Below the pieces are notes generated by a model. It was not told the DNA's origin and did no database searches. It was given only the letters and a program-made list of their open reading frames with translations. Below are positions 8,836 through 17,712 of a stretch of 64,000 nt of DNA, in pieces. Location: the NCBI RefSeq assembly GCF_011516825.1, contig NZ_WOTA01000004.1:163352-227351 (forward strand). The letters run 5' to 3'. The DNA is from Acetobacter oeni. GTDB lineage: Bacteria; Pseudomonadota; Alphaproteobacteria; Acetobacterales; Acetobacteraceae. Numbering within the stretch: the first letter of the stretch is position 1; every line of letters begins with the position of its first letter. Made by a program: the position numbers and the translations under genes.

Positions 8836-9388
8836 GATGTCCGCACCTGTTTCTGAAAATGGATTTCCTACAATGTTAGCGTGACAGGACGATTATCGCC
8901 ATAACGATGATCACACCCGCCCGCAGACAGAAGCCTGTATGAAAATGTTACGTTACAATATAAAGAAGTGTGCGCCCCTTGCATGGCGCCCGGTATTTTT
9001 ATGCAGCCTTATGCGAAAATCAGGCATTTATCCGCCGACCGTCAAATAAAATAATTTCTATAATATGCTTACATACAATCGAATTTTCTAAATTTCGAAT
9101 TGATATTTATCGTAATAATTACGTAGCATTCCAGTGACGCAGCTGTCGGTTTCTGTATAAGAAATGTCTGATATTGATATTGCAAAGTCGAACAGGCGTC
9201 TATATTGCTGCCGTTAATCAGGGCGATGATAGCCTCATTATAGCTTTTGCATCTGCGGCCGGCGTTCCTTATGTCTGGCGATATGGCAGCGACAGAAATT
9301 CTGGAACTATCTCAAAAAGAACCGTGAGCAGAACATAAAGTTTTGAAAGCATCTCCTCAGCGGGTGCGTGACAGAAAGAGAGTGAGTT
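8836..9388. other. AT-rich intergenic region without a gene
   Basis: A 553-base gap between the divergent mtnA and H1-like genes, much richer in A and T than its surroundings (especially 9040-9130). I find no coding frame with recognisable content. It holds the imperfect palindrome TCGAATTTTCTAAATTTCGA near 9080. It presumably carries both promoters. Confidence 0.6.
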
Positions 9389-9913
9389 ATGGCTAAAAAA
9401 CCAGCTAAAGTTACCGCAGCAGCAGCCGTGAAAAAAACCGCCGCACCGAAAAAAGCACCTGCCAGAAAGGCAGCGCCGGTTGCAGCAAAGACGGTGGCTG
9501 CAAAAAGCCGTGCACCCGCTCCGGCGAAGGCAAGAGTTGCCGCTAAAACCGTTGCAAAAGCTCCCGCTAAAACCACACGCACCGCCCGCGTGACAGAAGC
9601 AGCGCCAAAGGCAGCGACGAAACGTAAAGTCGCAGCCCCTGTGGTGAAAGCAACAACAAAGAAAGCCACCGCACCGAAGGTAGCACGGGTTAAAGCCGTC
9701 GCAGCACCAAAGGTCAGCGCCCGCGCAGCCAGCCGCAAAGAAGCCCCCGCAATCAAACTGTCGGCAGTCGAGCGTCTGCGGATCACGCAGGAAGCCCGGA
9801 AGCAGAAGCGTCTGAATCGTCTGGCGGCAGAGAAGGCAGCCACAGAACAGGCTGAAACACCGAAGCGCCAGACCCGTGCCAAAGCAACGCGCAGCAAAGC
9901 TGCCCGCAGCTGA
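9389..9913 (+). CDS. Histone H1-like Lys/Ala-rich DNA-binding protein
   Basis: A 174-residue, very basic protein made almost wholly of Ala, Lys, Pro, Thr, Val and Arg, with loose repeats such as AAPKKAPARKAAP and AAKTVAKAPAKTTR over about residues 1-120. The C-terminal part (LSAVERLRITQEARKQKRL) is more helical and charged. This composition resembles eukaryotic histone H1 tails and the bacterial AlgP/Hc1/Hc2-like proteins, which bind DNA without sequence specificity. GAGAGTGAG precedes the ATG. A terminator 33 bases after the stop makes it a single-gene transcript. A role in nucleoid compaction is inferred from composition only. Confidence 0.8.
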   Translation: MAKKPAKVTAAAAVKKTAAPKKAPARKAAPVAAKTVAAKSRAPAPAKARVAAKTVAKAPAKTTRTARVTEAAPKAATKRKVAAPVVKATTKKATAPKVARVKAVAAPKVSARAASRKEAPAIKLSAVERLRITQEARKQKRLNRLAAEKAATEQAETPKRQTRAKATRSKAARS

Positions 9914-9945
9914 TTATCCGGCTGTTCTGACAGGCCGTTATATCA

Positions 9946-9980
9946 AAAGACCCGGGTGGCAAACCAGCCCCCGGGTCTTT
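9946..9980. terminator. Rho-independent terminator after the H1-like gene
   Basis: A perfect 11-bp stem, AAAGACCCGGG (9946-9956) with CCCGGGTCTTT (9970-9980), with a 13-base loop. It lies between the H1-like gene and the convergent flagellar operon and could act in both directions. Confidence 0.8.
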
Positions 9981-10007
9981 CGCTGTTTACGGAACCCCTT
10001 GAAAATT

Positions 10008-10415
10008 TCAGGCGTTGTTGCGGAGAGCCCGCCCTGGCTGCCGCCGCGCCGCCACGTAACTTCCCGAATTACTGTAATTCGTTCTGGCATCCGGGCTGGG
10101 CAGCGCATTTGTAAGAAGTTTTACAATCAGCCTCTGTGCAGTCATCGCCTGCCTGAGAAGCACCCGGTTTTCCTGAAGCGCATGATCGAGCCGTCTTGCC
10201 GCCTCCGGCAACTCTGATGAACGGCAATTTGCATCCTCATCCGTTTCAGATTTACGCTCACCGACGATGTCAAGTTTGTCCAGATCCGCGAGTGCGGCTT
10301 CCTTTCGCCCCAGAAGTAACACCGCTGCCGGTATATCACCTGCTTTCAGCTGCAGGTTTTCCTCCTCGATAACATCAAGCACAGCTTCGAGAGTCTTCAG
10401 CGCCCTGGCCGTCAT
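10008..10415 (-). CDS. flgN: Flagellar export chaperone FlgN-like protein
   Basis: A 135-residue, mostly helical protein (LEAVLDVIEEENLQLKAGDI, LGRKEAALADLDKL, RRLDHALQENRVLLRQAM) that matches the size and heptad character of FlgN. FlgN is the chaperone that delivers hook-associated proteins FlgK and FlgL to the flagellar export gate. Sequence conservation in the family is low, so the call rests largely on position. It overlaps flgJ by 4 bases (ATGA) and is last in the flgI-flgJ-flgN operon. A non-specific flagellar helical protein is the alternative. Confidence 0.7.
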   Translation of the reverse strand: MTARALKTLEAVLDVIEEENLQLKAGDIPAAVLLLGRKEAALADLDKLDIVGERKSETDEDANCRSSELPEAARRLDHALQENRVLLRQAMTAQRLIVKLLTNALPSPDARTNYSNSGSYVAARRQPGRALRNNA

Positions 10416-10732
10416 CCGGCGTTCTCCTGAATTTCGAGCATTTTGTGGTAAATCGATTTCGCCAGACCAAGGCCGCCCTTGCTCTCCATCTGCTTCGCCA
10501 TTTCCTCAACCATCATTGGCTTAAAGGTTGATTCCCCGACACCGCCACCAAATGGCGTTTTTGAAAGATCGACAGTATCGAACATCGGCTGGAGAAGCTG
10601 CCCGATAGCCATCGCTTCAAAATCCGAGGCCGTCTTCCAGATCTTCGGATCAACAGCGGCCTCTCCCGATGTTGTCTGAGTCGATGAAACCGTTTGCGGA
10701 AGTGTCTGCGTTGCACTTTTTATGCTACTCAT
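10412..10732 (-). CDS. flgJ: Flagellar rod-binding protein FlgJ (single-domain)
   Basis: A 106-residue protein that corresponds to the rod-binding N-terminal domain of FlgJ: KTASDFEAMAIGQLLQPMFDTV, then FGGGVGESTFKPMMVEEMAKQME and GGLGLAKSIYHKML. The C-terminal peptidoglycan-hydrolase domain of enterobacterial FlgJ is absent, as is usual in alphaproteobacteria, where another lytic enzyme opens the wall for the rod. It overlaps flgI upstream (4 bases) and flgN downstream (4 bases), which indicates translational coupling. Confidence 0.92.
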   Translation of the reverse strand: MSSIKSATQTLPQTVSSTQTTSGEAAVDPKIWKTASDFEAMAIGQLLQPMFDTVDLSKTPFGGGVGESTFKPMMVEEMAKQMESKGGLGLAKSIYHKMLEIQENAG

Positions 10733-11895
10733 CTTACCTCCATATCCGCCTGCAGGGCGCCATCCGCCTTGATAGCCTGAAGAATGGAAATCATGTCGCG
10801 CGGCCCGACACCAAGCGCATTCAGCCCCGAGACAAGATCGCTCAGAGCCGGGCCATTACGGAGAATGCCCAGCTTGGCATTATTACCGTTATTGACATTG
10901 ATGGATGTTCTCGGTGCGATCGTCGTCGTGCCGTTCGACATCGGTCCGGGCTGGGAGACCTGGGGTGTCTCCGTCACCTGAATCGTCAGATTGCCCTGCG
11001 CAATCGCCACAGTACTGATACGCACGTCATTACCTATGACAATCGTACCGCTGGCATCGTCGACCACCACCTTTGCAAGAGTGTCCGGCTCAACCAGCAG
11101 ATCACCAATCCGGTAGAGAGTCTGCATCCGGTCGACATTGCTGAGGTTCAGTTCGATCGTACGGGGGTCCTCAACACGGGCCAGATGACCGCCCAGCGTC
11201 GAATTTATCACCTCGGCAACACGCGTCGCCGTTGTGAAATCCGGATTGCGTAACGAAAGGCGCTGAATTTTCCGGTCCACCATGTCAAGCGGAACCTCCC
11301 GCTCGACCACGCCGCCATTGGCAATATGCCCGTTGGTCGGAATGTTGTGCATGATCGAGGCCGCCGCGCCATGCGCACTAAAGGCATTCGTGGCGAGCGA
11401 TCCCTGCGCCACGGCGTACACCTCGCCATCCGCCGCCATAAGCGGTGTAACAAGAAGCGTTCCACCCGTCAGATCAGTCGCATCGCCGGTCGCGGAAACA
11501 GTAACGTCGATCCGGCCCCCACCATGCGAAAAAGCGGGAAGATCCGCCGTGACCATGACCGCGGCAACATCGTGTGTCTGGAGCTGAATCTCATTGGCGC
11601 GAATATTCACACCAAGCCGGTTAAGCATGCTGACAAGCGTTTCACGCGTAAAAAGCACGTTGGTCAGCTTGTCACCTGTGCCATGCAGGCCGACCACCAG
11701 GCCGTAACCGATGAGCTGATTCGTCCGCACCCCTTCAAAGTCAGCAATATCCTTGATCCGGACCCGGGCCGCATAAGCAGGGCTGATCCCGGAAGCCACG
11801 CTGACGATTGTAAGAAAAGACGCAAGGAACGCAGAAACAAGGCGACGAAGCACCCTGGTCTGGTGAAAATTTCTTCTGCGGGGCGTGAGATTCAT
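10729..11895 (-). CDS. flgI: Flagellar P-ring protein FlgI
   Basis: Forms the P ring around the flagellar rod in the peptidoglycan layer. The 388-residue length is normal. The signal peptide ends near AYAARV (about residue 42). The mature protein starts RIKDIADFEGVRTNQLIGYGLVVGL-like, the FlgI hallmark, and continues through NVAAVMVTADLP-type and GTIVIGNDVRISTVAIAQGNL motifs to LSDLVSGLNALGVGPRDMISILQAIKADGAL at the C-terminus. It is first in the flgI-flgJ-flgN operon and divergent from fliX, an arrangement also seen in Caulobacter. Confidence 0.96.
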   Translation of the reverse strand: MNLTPRRRNFHQTRVLRRLVSAFLASFLTIVSVASGISPAYAARVRIKDIADFEGVRTNQLIGYGLVVGLHGTGDKLTNVLFTRETLVSMLNRLGVNIRANEIQLQTHDVAAVMVTADLPAFSHGGGRIDVTVSATGDATDLTGGTLLVTPLMAADGEVYAVAQGSLATNAFSAHGAAASIMHNIPTNGHIANGGVVEREVPLDMVDRKIQRLSLRNPDFTTATRVAEVINSTLGGHLARVEDPRTIELNLSNVDRMQTLYRIGDLLVEPDTLAKVVVDDASGTIVIGNDVRISTVAIAQGNLTIQVTETPQVSQPGPMSNGTTTIAPRTSINVNNGNNAKLGILRNGPALSDLVSGLNALGVGPRDMISILQAIKADGALQADMEVR

Positions 11896-12040
11896 TCCGA
11901 TGTTTGCCGCTCGTCAATGTTTTGCCGACAGACTATCGTCCCTAAGAGCAAACAATTCCTCAACAGGCAGCGCGGAACGACCTCCTTTCAGATACTGAAA
12001 CGGGAAGACGCTCTGTTCCTGCTCACGGTGTGGAGACAGT

Positions 12041-12505
12041 ATGAGCGTCGTCGGCACGATAAGCCATGTATCCCGGGCCATCACATCCCGCGCCACGCGT
12101 CGTCGCGGCACGCCGAGACTTTTTTCCGTGGCACAGCCCGACGAAACCGACAGCCTGCCGCCCGCAGGCGGCATCACAGGAACATCCCTGCTGGGCCTTC
12201 AGGAAGAAAGCGACTCAGATTTCCCGCACGAGGATAAAGTCGCCTTCATCTGGGGAGACGACACCCTGAAAACACTCAGGGCCATCCAGCTCGCCCTGCT
12301 CGAAGGCCGTTCCGCGAATAACATCCTCGAAACTCTCGAAACCATGTGCCGTGAGTCACCCCCGACATTAAATCCAGGCCTGACCGCCGCTGTCCGGGCG
12401 ATTCGCGTCAGAGCCGCCGTCGAGCTGGCAAAACTGCACAAAGCGGAAGCCCGAAAAACAGCGTCCGAACACGACAGACGAAGCGACGAAGATGAGCCGG
12501 CTTAA
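12041..12505 (+). CDS. fliX: Flagellar assembly regulator FliX
   Basis: A 154-residue protein matching FliX, an alphaproteobacterial trans-acting factor that works with FlbD and sigma-54 to couple class III/IV flagellar transcription to assembly of early structures. The C-terminal half (LKTLRAIQLALLEGRSANNILETLE, VRAIRVRAAVELAKL) carries the conserved helices; the N-terminal third is variable. It is divergent from flgI with 145 bases between the starts. FlbD itself is not in this window. Confidence 0.85.
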   Translation: MSVVGTISHVSRAITSRATRRRGTPRLFSVAQPDETDSLPPAGGITGTSLLGLQEESDSDFPHEDKVAFIWGDDTLKTLRAIQLALLEGRSANNILETLETMCRESPPTLNPGLTAAVRAIRVRAAVELAKLHKAEARKTASEHDRRSDEDEPA

Positions 12506-12628
12506 AACCTGAATGTCCTGCCGCTCAATAAAGCTAAAGATTCGATTCGCCCTTGGCTCCGCTCCGGCCCGTCGCTATAAGCCGCGCATTCTTTCGCGGG
12601 CAGTCGCCCCGGGAAGCGGAGACAACTC

Positions 12629-13042
12629 ATGATTACACTTCCTCCGGATTACAGACCTTCCGATGATGAAGAATTCATGAATCCCATGCAGGTCGAATAT
12701 TTCCGCGAGAAGTTGCTGAAATGGCGCACCGATCTGCTCAAGGAGGCCGGGGGAACACTCGCCAGCCTTTCAGAAGGCGGGATCCATGAAGCCGATGTAA
12801 CCGACCGGGCCAGCGTCGAAACCGACAGAGCACTTGAACTGAGAACCCGTGACCGCGCGCGCAAACTGATCGGCAAAATCAATCAGGCTCTCCAGCGCAT
12901 CGACAATAACAGTTATGGTTATTGCGAGGAAACCGGCGAACCCATCGGTCTCAAACGGCTGGAAGCCCGTCCCATCGCGACTCTTTCCATCGAAGCCCAG
13001 GAACGCCACGAGCGGATGGAAAAAATCCACCGCGACGACTGA
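12629..13042 (+). CDS. dksA: RNA polymerase-binding transcription factor DksA
   Basis: Binds the RNA polymerase secondary channel and, with ppGpp, adjusts transcription in the stringent response. The 137-residue protein has the coiled-coil part (YFREKLLKWRTDLLKEA) with the tip acidic pair in HEADVTDRAS. The zinc-finger region reads YGYCEETGEPIGLKRLEARP: only the first of the four zinc cysteines remains, the others being Thr and Ala-type residues. This Cys-poor form is common in alphaproteobacteria and should fold without zinc. GCGGAGAC precedes the ATG. tRNA-Thr follows. Confidence 0.94.
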   Translation: MITLPPDYRPSDDEEFMNPMQVEYFREKLLKWRTDLLKEAGGTLASLSEGGIHEADVTDRASVETDRALELRTRDRARKLIGKINQALQRIDNNSYGYCEETGEPIGLKRLEARPIATLSIEAQERHERMEKIHRDD

Positions 13043-13102
13043 TCCCCAAAAAGAAAACGGGCAGGGGAGTCATAAAAACGCCCCCGCCAGCAATTATAGG
13101 GC

Positions 13103-13131
13103 TTGCCCGCATGCCGGTGAAAATGTAGGAA
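13103..13131 (+). promoter_or_regulatory. Likely promoter of tRNA-Thr
   Basis: TTGCCC (13103-13108), a 17-base spacer and TAGGAA (13126-13131) stand 15 bases before the tRNA gene, in the positions expected for -35 and -10 boxes. The match to consensus is moderate. Confidence 0.4.
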
Positions 13132-13146
13132 GCCCCTCGTCTTAGT

Positions 13147-13221
<75 letters not shown>

Positions 13222-13287
13222 TTTTTGTCCTGAAACGTGGCACCATGTACAGCAGACCAGCCCACGAACAGGAAAGCCATCACCATC

Positions 13288-13674
13288 ATGCTGAAAATAA
13301 ATAACGCGGACGTCATCCGCGAAGTCACCGAAGCCTCAGATCGCTACGAAGCCGCCCTGATGGCAAATGACCTCAACCAGCTCGATGCATTGTTTCGTGA
13401 CGCTCCGGAAACCATCCGCTACGGCATCGGTGAAAATCTCTACGGCTTCGACGAAATCGCGGAATTCCGGAAAACACGCACCGGCGGCTCGCCACAAAGA
13501 GACGTCATACGGCGCGTCGTGACCGCATATGGTCCGGATATCGCCACAGTCAATCTGGAATTCCGCCGTAAAAACAGCGAGCGAACCGGTCGCCAGAGCC
13601 AGACCTGGCTACGCACCGAAGAAGGCTGGCGCATCGTCGCGGCCCATGTCTCTCTGGTGCAATCTTTCTCCTGA
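13288..13674 (+). CDS. HpxZ/AtzH-like (DUF3225) NTF2-fold protein
   Basis: A 128-residue protein of the SnoaL/NTF2-like group known as DUF3225, AtzH-like or HpxZ. Its motifs are YEAALMANDLNQLDALF, RYGIGENLYGFDEIAEFRKTR, VNLEFRR and the family signature GRQSQTWLRTEEGWRIVAAH. HpxZ lies in oxalurate/purine catabolism gene sets in enterobacteria and AtzH is tied to cyanuric acid breakdown, but here no amidase or purine gene stands next to it, so the substrate is open. A GTG start at 13237 would add 17 unconserved residues; I chose the ATG at 13288, which has AGGAAA upstream. Confidence 0.82.
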   Translation: MLKINNADVIREVTEASDRYEAALMANDLNQLDALFRDAPETIRYGIGENLYGFDEIAEFRKTRTGGSPQRDVIRRVVTAYGPDIATVNLEFRRKNSERTGRQSQTWLRTEEGWRIVAAHVSLVQSFS

Positions 13675-13832
13675 AAGCACAGAGCCGTAAACCCTGCTTA
13701 AATAATGTACGCTTTTACAGAAACCACATCAGACCTCACCCCGCATACTACCGCAAAATACATAATGCCGTTGCCTGAACATAAGGCATGCCACCCGATG
13801 ATCTCCTTATCTTCCGATCCGATTTCACACTC

Positions 13833-15221
13833 ATGAGTCACGACATCCAGCCCGGAACGACCCCTGTCAGCCCCGGCGAACTCACCATCACACCAGACCG
13901 GTCTCTCACCGCCCGCTTCCTGATCTTCATGATGCCCGTCCTGCTCGACTGCGTGCTCCAGTCCGCATCCGGCACCATCGGCAACATCTATGTGGGACGA
14001 CTTCTCGGCCCGGGCGACCTCGCCGCCGCCAGCTCGTTCTTCCCGCTGCTGCTGGTGCTGGTCTCCTGCGGGGTCGGCCTCGGAACCGGCGCCAGCGTTC
14101 TCGTCGGTCAATACTGGGGCGCGAATCAGACAGAACGAGCCAGAGTCGTGGCCTCCGCCGCACTCGGCGTGGGCGTCGGCATCGGCATCCTCATCGCCGC
14201 AGCCGGCCAGGTAGCCATTCGCCCGACCCTGGCGCTGTTCGGCACACCACCCGATATTCTCGACCACGCAACCCGGTATGCCGCCTCCCTCCTGCTCGGC
14301 ACGCCAGCACTGGCCCTCATCATTATTTCGTCGATCGTGCTGCGCGGGGCAGGCGACAATGTCAGGCCGCTGGTGTCGATGGCCATCCAGATCGTCGCCA
14401 CCCTCCTCCTGACGCCGCTCGCCATCAGCCTCGGTATGGGCCTGAACGGCGCCGCCTTCGCTGCAATCGGCGGCTGGTGCATCGCGCTGATTTTCATGGC
14501 GCTGTCACTCAGACACGCCAGGCACCCCCTGGCACCCGATGTCGCCATGTTGCGGGAACTGCTGCCGGAACGGGCAGTCCTTTTGCCCGTGCTGCGCCTG
14601 GGCCTGCCAGCCATGGTCGAGATCATGACAATGGGATTCGCGGAAATCGCGCTCGTGGGGCGAATCAATGTTTTCGGCTCAGACATGACCGCCGCTTACG
14701 GCCTGTTCATGCAAACCCTGACCTATATCGAATACCCCGGAATGGCCGTCGGAATTACCGTCTCCGTCATGTGCGCCCACGCCATCGGCGCCCGTAACGA
14801 AGCGGAAGCACGCGCCGTGCTCCGCGTCGGCTTCGTCGTCGGGCTCGTCGTGACAGGCTGCCTCGCCCTGGCTGTCACACTTGCCCCCGGCCCGGTCGCC
14901 AGCCTGTTCACAACCGACCGCCACGTCACCGAACTGGCCGCACACGCGTTCCGGGTCGTGATGTGGAGCGCCGTGCCCCTCGCGCTTGGCGGCGTGATCG
15001 GCTCGGCAATGCGCGCCAGCGGAGACGTGATCGCGCCGATGTCGATCCTGCTCGGTTGCATCGTCCTGGTTGAGCTGCCCGTCGGATATATCGCCGCACA
15101 TCACTACGGCGCCTGGGGAGTCTGGCTCGGTTACCCGGCCAGCTTCAGTTCAATCTTTATCGTCACGACTGTTTACTGGGCCATACGCTGGCGAAAACGT
15201 GGTCTCGTCCCGGTTATCTGA
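13833..15221 (+). CDS. MATE-family multidrug/cation efflux protein
   Basis: A polytopic membrane protein of about 462 residues with twelve hydrophobic segments arranged as two similar halves. The first (LTARFLIFMMPVLLDCVLQS, IGNIYVGRLLGPGDLAAAS, GTGASVLVGQYWGANQ) and second (MVEIMTMGFAEIALVGRINVFGSD, CAHAIGARNEAEAR) halves carry the MATE pattern of a helix-1 Gln/Asn-rich stretch and the AxxxGQxxGA-type loop. Exporters of this family use Na+ or H+ gradients. An ATG at 13788 adds 15 residues and has AAGG too close to the start; 13833 was preferred but not strongly. Confidence 0.9.
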   Translation: MSHDIQPGTTPVSPGELTITPDRSLTARFLIFMMPVLLDCVLQSASGTIGNIYVGRLLGPGDLAAASSFFPLLLVLVSCGVGLGTGASVLVGQYWGANQTERARVVASAALGVGVGIGILIAAAGQVAIRPTLALFGTPPDILDHATRYAASLLLGTPALALIIISSIVLRGAGDNVRPLVSMAIQIVATLLLTPLAISLGMGLNGAAFAAIGGWCIALIFMALSLRHARHPLAPDVAMLRELLPERAVLLPVLRLGLPAMVEIMTMGFAEIALVGRINVFGSDMTAAYGLFMQTLTYIEYPGMAVGITVSVMCAHAIGARNEAEARAVLRVGFVVGLVVTGCLALAVTLAPGPVASLFTTDRHVTELAAHAFRVVMWSAVPLALGGVIGSAMRASGDVIAPMSILLGCIVLVELPVGYIAAHHYGAWGVWLGYPASFSSIFIVTTVYWAIRWRKRGLVPVI

Positions 15222-15393
15222 ATGCAGATCCGTTGACTCCGCGGCAAAGAACCTATGCCAAAGACCAGCTATTTAAGGCAGATGACATAAGAAGGCGTGA
15301 CTAACTCCGGGTTTAGTAATAACTTCTTCATGTTTCGGGTCTGAATGCCACGAAGCAGCAGCGTTGTGCCGGATTTAAGGGGAAGGCGAAGTC

Positions 15394-17712
15394 TTGGCTT
15401 CTAACGAGATTGTCGACCCGACCTCAACCGCTGATGTTTCCCTTCGCAGGAAGTTCCTGCATGTCGCCGTGCCCATTATCGGCGTGCTTCTCATCCTGGC
15501 AACAATCGGCGGGATCGGCTGGCACACCTACCAGGCAACGCGCACGGGTGTCCTGAAACTTACACACCAGTTGCTGGTGTCCGTGCAGCGATATGTCGTG
15601 CAGGACGTTACAGACTATCTCGGCGCCGCAACCGTCGGCGGTGTGTTTGCCAGAGATTTCATCAGCCACGCCCCGCCAGCCGTAACGCGCAACGCGTTTT
15701 ACGCCTATGGCGCGTCCATGCTCCGGCTCGTGCCGCAGATCCAGTCCTACTATCTTGGCGATCAGAACGGTGGCTTCCTGCTTGTCGAACGGGACCCGAC
15801 CGGCAAAGGCCTCGAATACACGGAACTTCGCAACAGCGCGTCCGGAAACACGTTTCACCATGAGTTCCATGATGAAAAAGGAGCCGTTATTCGCGTAACG
15901 GATAACCCGGCCGCCAACTACGACCCCCGGACGAGATCCTGGTTCGCCGGCGCTATCAAAAAAGACGGCGTCGTCTGGTCCTCGCCGACCATTTATCCCA
16001 CGACAAAGCAACTGGTAATCACCGCCTCCACGTCACTGACGGGAAGCGACGAGGTGCCCCGCGTCTTTGCCGTGAACGTCTCCCTCAATCTCCTGAGTCA
16101 GTTCCTCGACGGCCTGAAAATCAGCCAGACCGGAAACGCGATCATTCTCGACGGCAGCGGACACATCATAGCCGGCCATAATTTTTCCAGGGTTGTTGCC
16201 CGGTCAGGAAATGATCCGGCAAAAATGCTCATAGACCCGCAAACACAGCCCGTCTTCCTCCGGGTCTACGATCAGTACCGGGTTCGCGGTGTCGGCTCCC
16301 ATCCGTTCCGGCTGGACGGCAAAAATTATATCGGCATGGCCCAGACCCTGCCGTCCACGGACAACTGGGTGCTGCTCATCGTCGCGCCGGAAAGCGACTT
16401 CGCAAGCTTCGCACGCCAGAGCGGTCGCGAAAGCCTGCAATTCTCCGCCATCATCGTCGTGCTTGCCATTCTTCTCGCCGGTCTCCTCGCCCGGCAAAGC
16501 CGGCGGACCGAACGTGTGAGCCATGAATTTGGCCGTCAGAAAGCGCAGACCGATCTGGAAGCCGCCGCCCTTCAGCAGGTCGCCGTCACACCCGGACTCA
16601 TGGACGTGACAGAAGAGGCGCTGGTCCTCACCGAAGAACTCACACGGGTGACCGGCGCCCGTCGCGCCTCGCTCTGGCGCATGCTGCATGACGGCACCGC
16701 CCTGATCTGCGACGATAATTTCGACGCAAAAGTCGAAGGACATTCCGGCGGCTTCGAACTCTCCCGCAAGGATATGGAAGAGTTCTTCAAACTCGTCGAC
16801 GCGGGCGCCATCGTCACCATTGACGGAGCCGCTGCGGACCCCCGGACCGTCGCCTTCGAGCGCTTCGTCATGCGGGACGCCGGCACACGGACAGTCACCG
16901 TCTGTCCCGTCCGTGGCACAAATCAGGTCGGAACAGGAATCGTCGGCGTCATTACACTCGAAGACGCCCGTTTCGCGCCCTACCTCGTGTATTTCCTCGA
17001 AATCGTCGCCGCGATCACCGCTGTCCGGTTCAGCAACTCCACCGAAATGACCGACAGCCAGAAAGACGCCGCCCCGGATACGAGCGCCGCAGAATCACTG
17101 CCGGAACCACGCTTCGACGAAACCCTGATGCAGGCGCCGAAAGTCGGCGGCGAAATCGGACAGGGCCTTTATCCGAGCGTCGCCGTCATGGTGATCGCAT
17201 TCTCCGATCCGGTCATGGAAGACGATCAGACCGGCTCGAAGCTGCTGCCGCTGATCGATCGGATCGCCGGCGAAGTGCAGGATATCGCCCGACGCTATAA
17301 CCTTTTCTCCGTGAAAGTCGCCGGACACCGCCTGATCTGCATGGCCGGCTGCACAAAAGACCCCGACCCGACCGCCATCTGGCGCCTGGCGGAAGCCGCG
17401 CTCTCCCTGCGAGAGACCTGTATGCTGGTTCTCTCGACGGCAAACATCGAGCCAATCTTCACCATCGGCATGGATTTCGGCCCGGCAATGGGCGGAGAAC
17501 TCGGCGGTAACCCGAAGATCTTCAACCTCTGGGGTGAAACCGTCACACTCGCCGAACTCATGGCCCAGGGCGCGCCGGACGTCGGTACCATCGAAGTCAC
17601 GGAGCGGGTCTATCAGGCTCTGCGAAGCCGCTACCTGTTCCGCAGCCGCGGTTCTTTCTACGCGCCACGCTCAGGCACGGGACGGGTCTACGTACTCGCG
17701 ACACGCCGGTGA
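15394..17712 (+). CDS. Cache-GAF membrane sensor with degenerate class III cyclase domain
   Basis: A 772-residue protein starting at TTG, with AAGGGGAAGG well placed upstream. Membrane segment 1 spans about residues 22-46. A periplasmic double-Cache-like sensor follows (YDPRTRSWFAGAIKKDGVVW and ITASTSL are typical). Membrane segment 2 is at about 350-368, a GAF-like domain at about 395-545 and a class III nucleotide cyclase fold at about 595-745. In the cyclase part the first metal Asp is kept (AFSDP, about 605), but the second is His (KVAGHRLICMAG, about 645), and the usual DxWGxxVNxAxRL reads NLWGETVTLAELM. I infer loss of cyclase activity and a regulatory role. The stop overlaps the start of the MlaE-like gene (GTGA), so the sensor is translationally coupled to a lipid transporter. 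Confidence 0.87.
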   Translation: MASNEIVDPTSTADVSLRRKFLHVAVPIIGVLLILATIGGIGWHTYQATRTGVLKLTHQLLVSVQRYVVQDVTDYLGAATVGGVFARDFISHAPPAVTRNAFYAYGASMLRLVPQIQSYYLGDQNGGFLLVERDPTGKGLEYTELRNSASGNTFHHEFHDEKGAVIRVTDNPAANYDPRTRSWFAGAIKKDGVVWSSPTIYPTTKQLVITASTSLTGSDEVPRVFAVNVSLNLLSQFLDGLKISQTGNAIILDGSGHIIAGHNFSRVVARSGNDPAKMLIDPQTQPVFLRVYDQYRVRGVGSHPFRLDGKNYIGMAQTLPSTDNWVLLIVAPESDFASFARQSGRESLQFSAIIVVLAILLAGLLARQSRRTERVSHEFGRQKAQTDLEAAALQQVAVTPGLMDVTEEALVLTEELTRVTGARRASLWRMLHDGTALICDDNFDAKVEGHSGGFELSRKDMEEFFKLVDAGAIVTIDGAAADPRTVAFERFVMRDAGTRTVTVCPVRGTNQVGTGIVGVITLEDARFAPYLVYFLEIVAAITAVRFSNSTEMTDSQKDAAPDTSAAESLPEPRFDETLMQAPKVGGEIGQGLYPSVAVMVIAFSDPVMEDDQTGSKLLPLIDRIAGEVQDIARRYNLFSVKVAGHRLICMAGCTKDPDPTAIWRLAEAALSLRETCMLVLSTANIEPIFTIGMDFGPAMGGELGGNPKIFNLWGETVTLAELMAQGAPDVGTIEVTERVYQALRSRYLFRSRGSFYAPRSGTGRVYVLATRR

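Noticed and set aside
8836..9388. SAM riboswitch or small gene upstream of mtnA
   Set aside because: No conserved riboswitch core or convincing coding frame was found by eye.
11914..12177. Minus-strand frame between flgI and fliX
   Set aside because: It runs antisense through the fliX start and shows no known motif; the remaining tail is too short to support.
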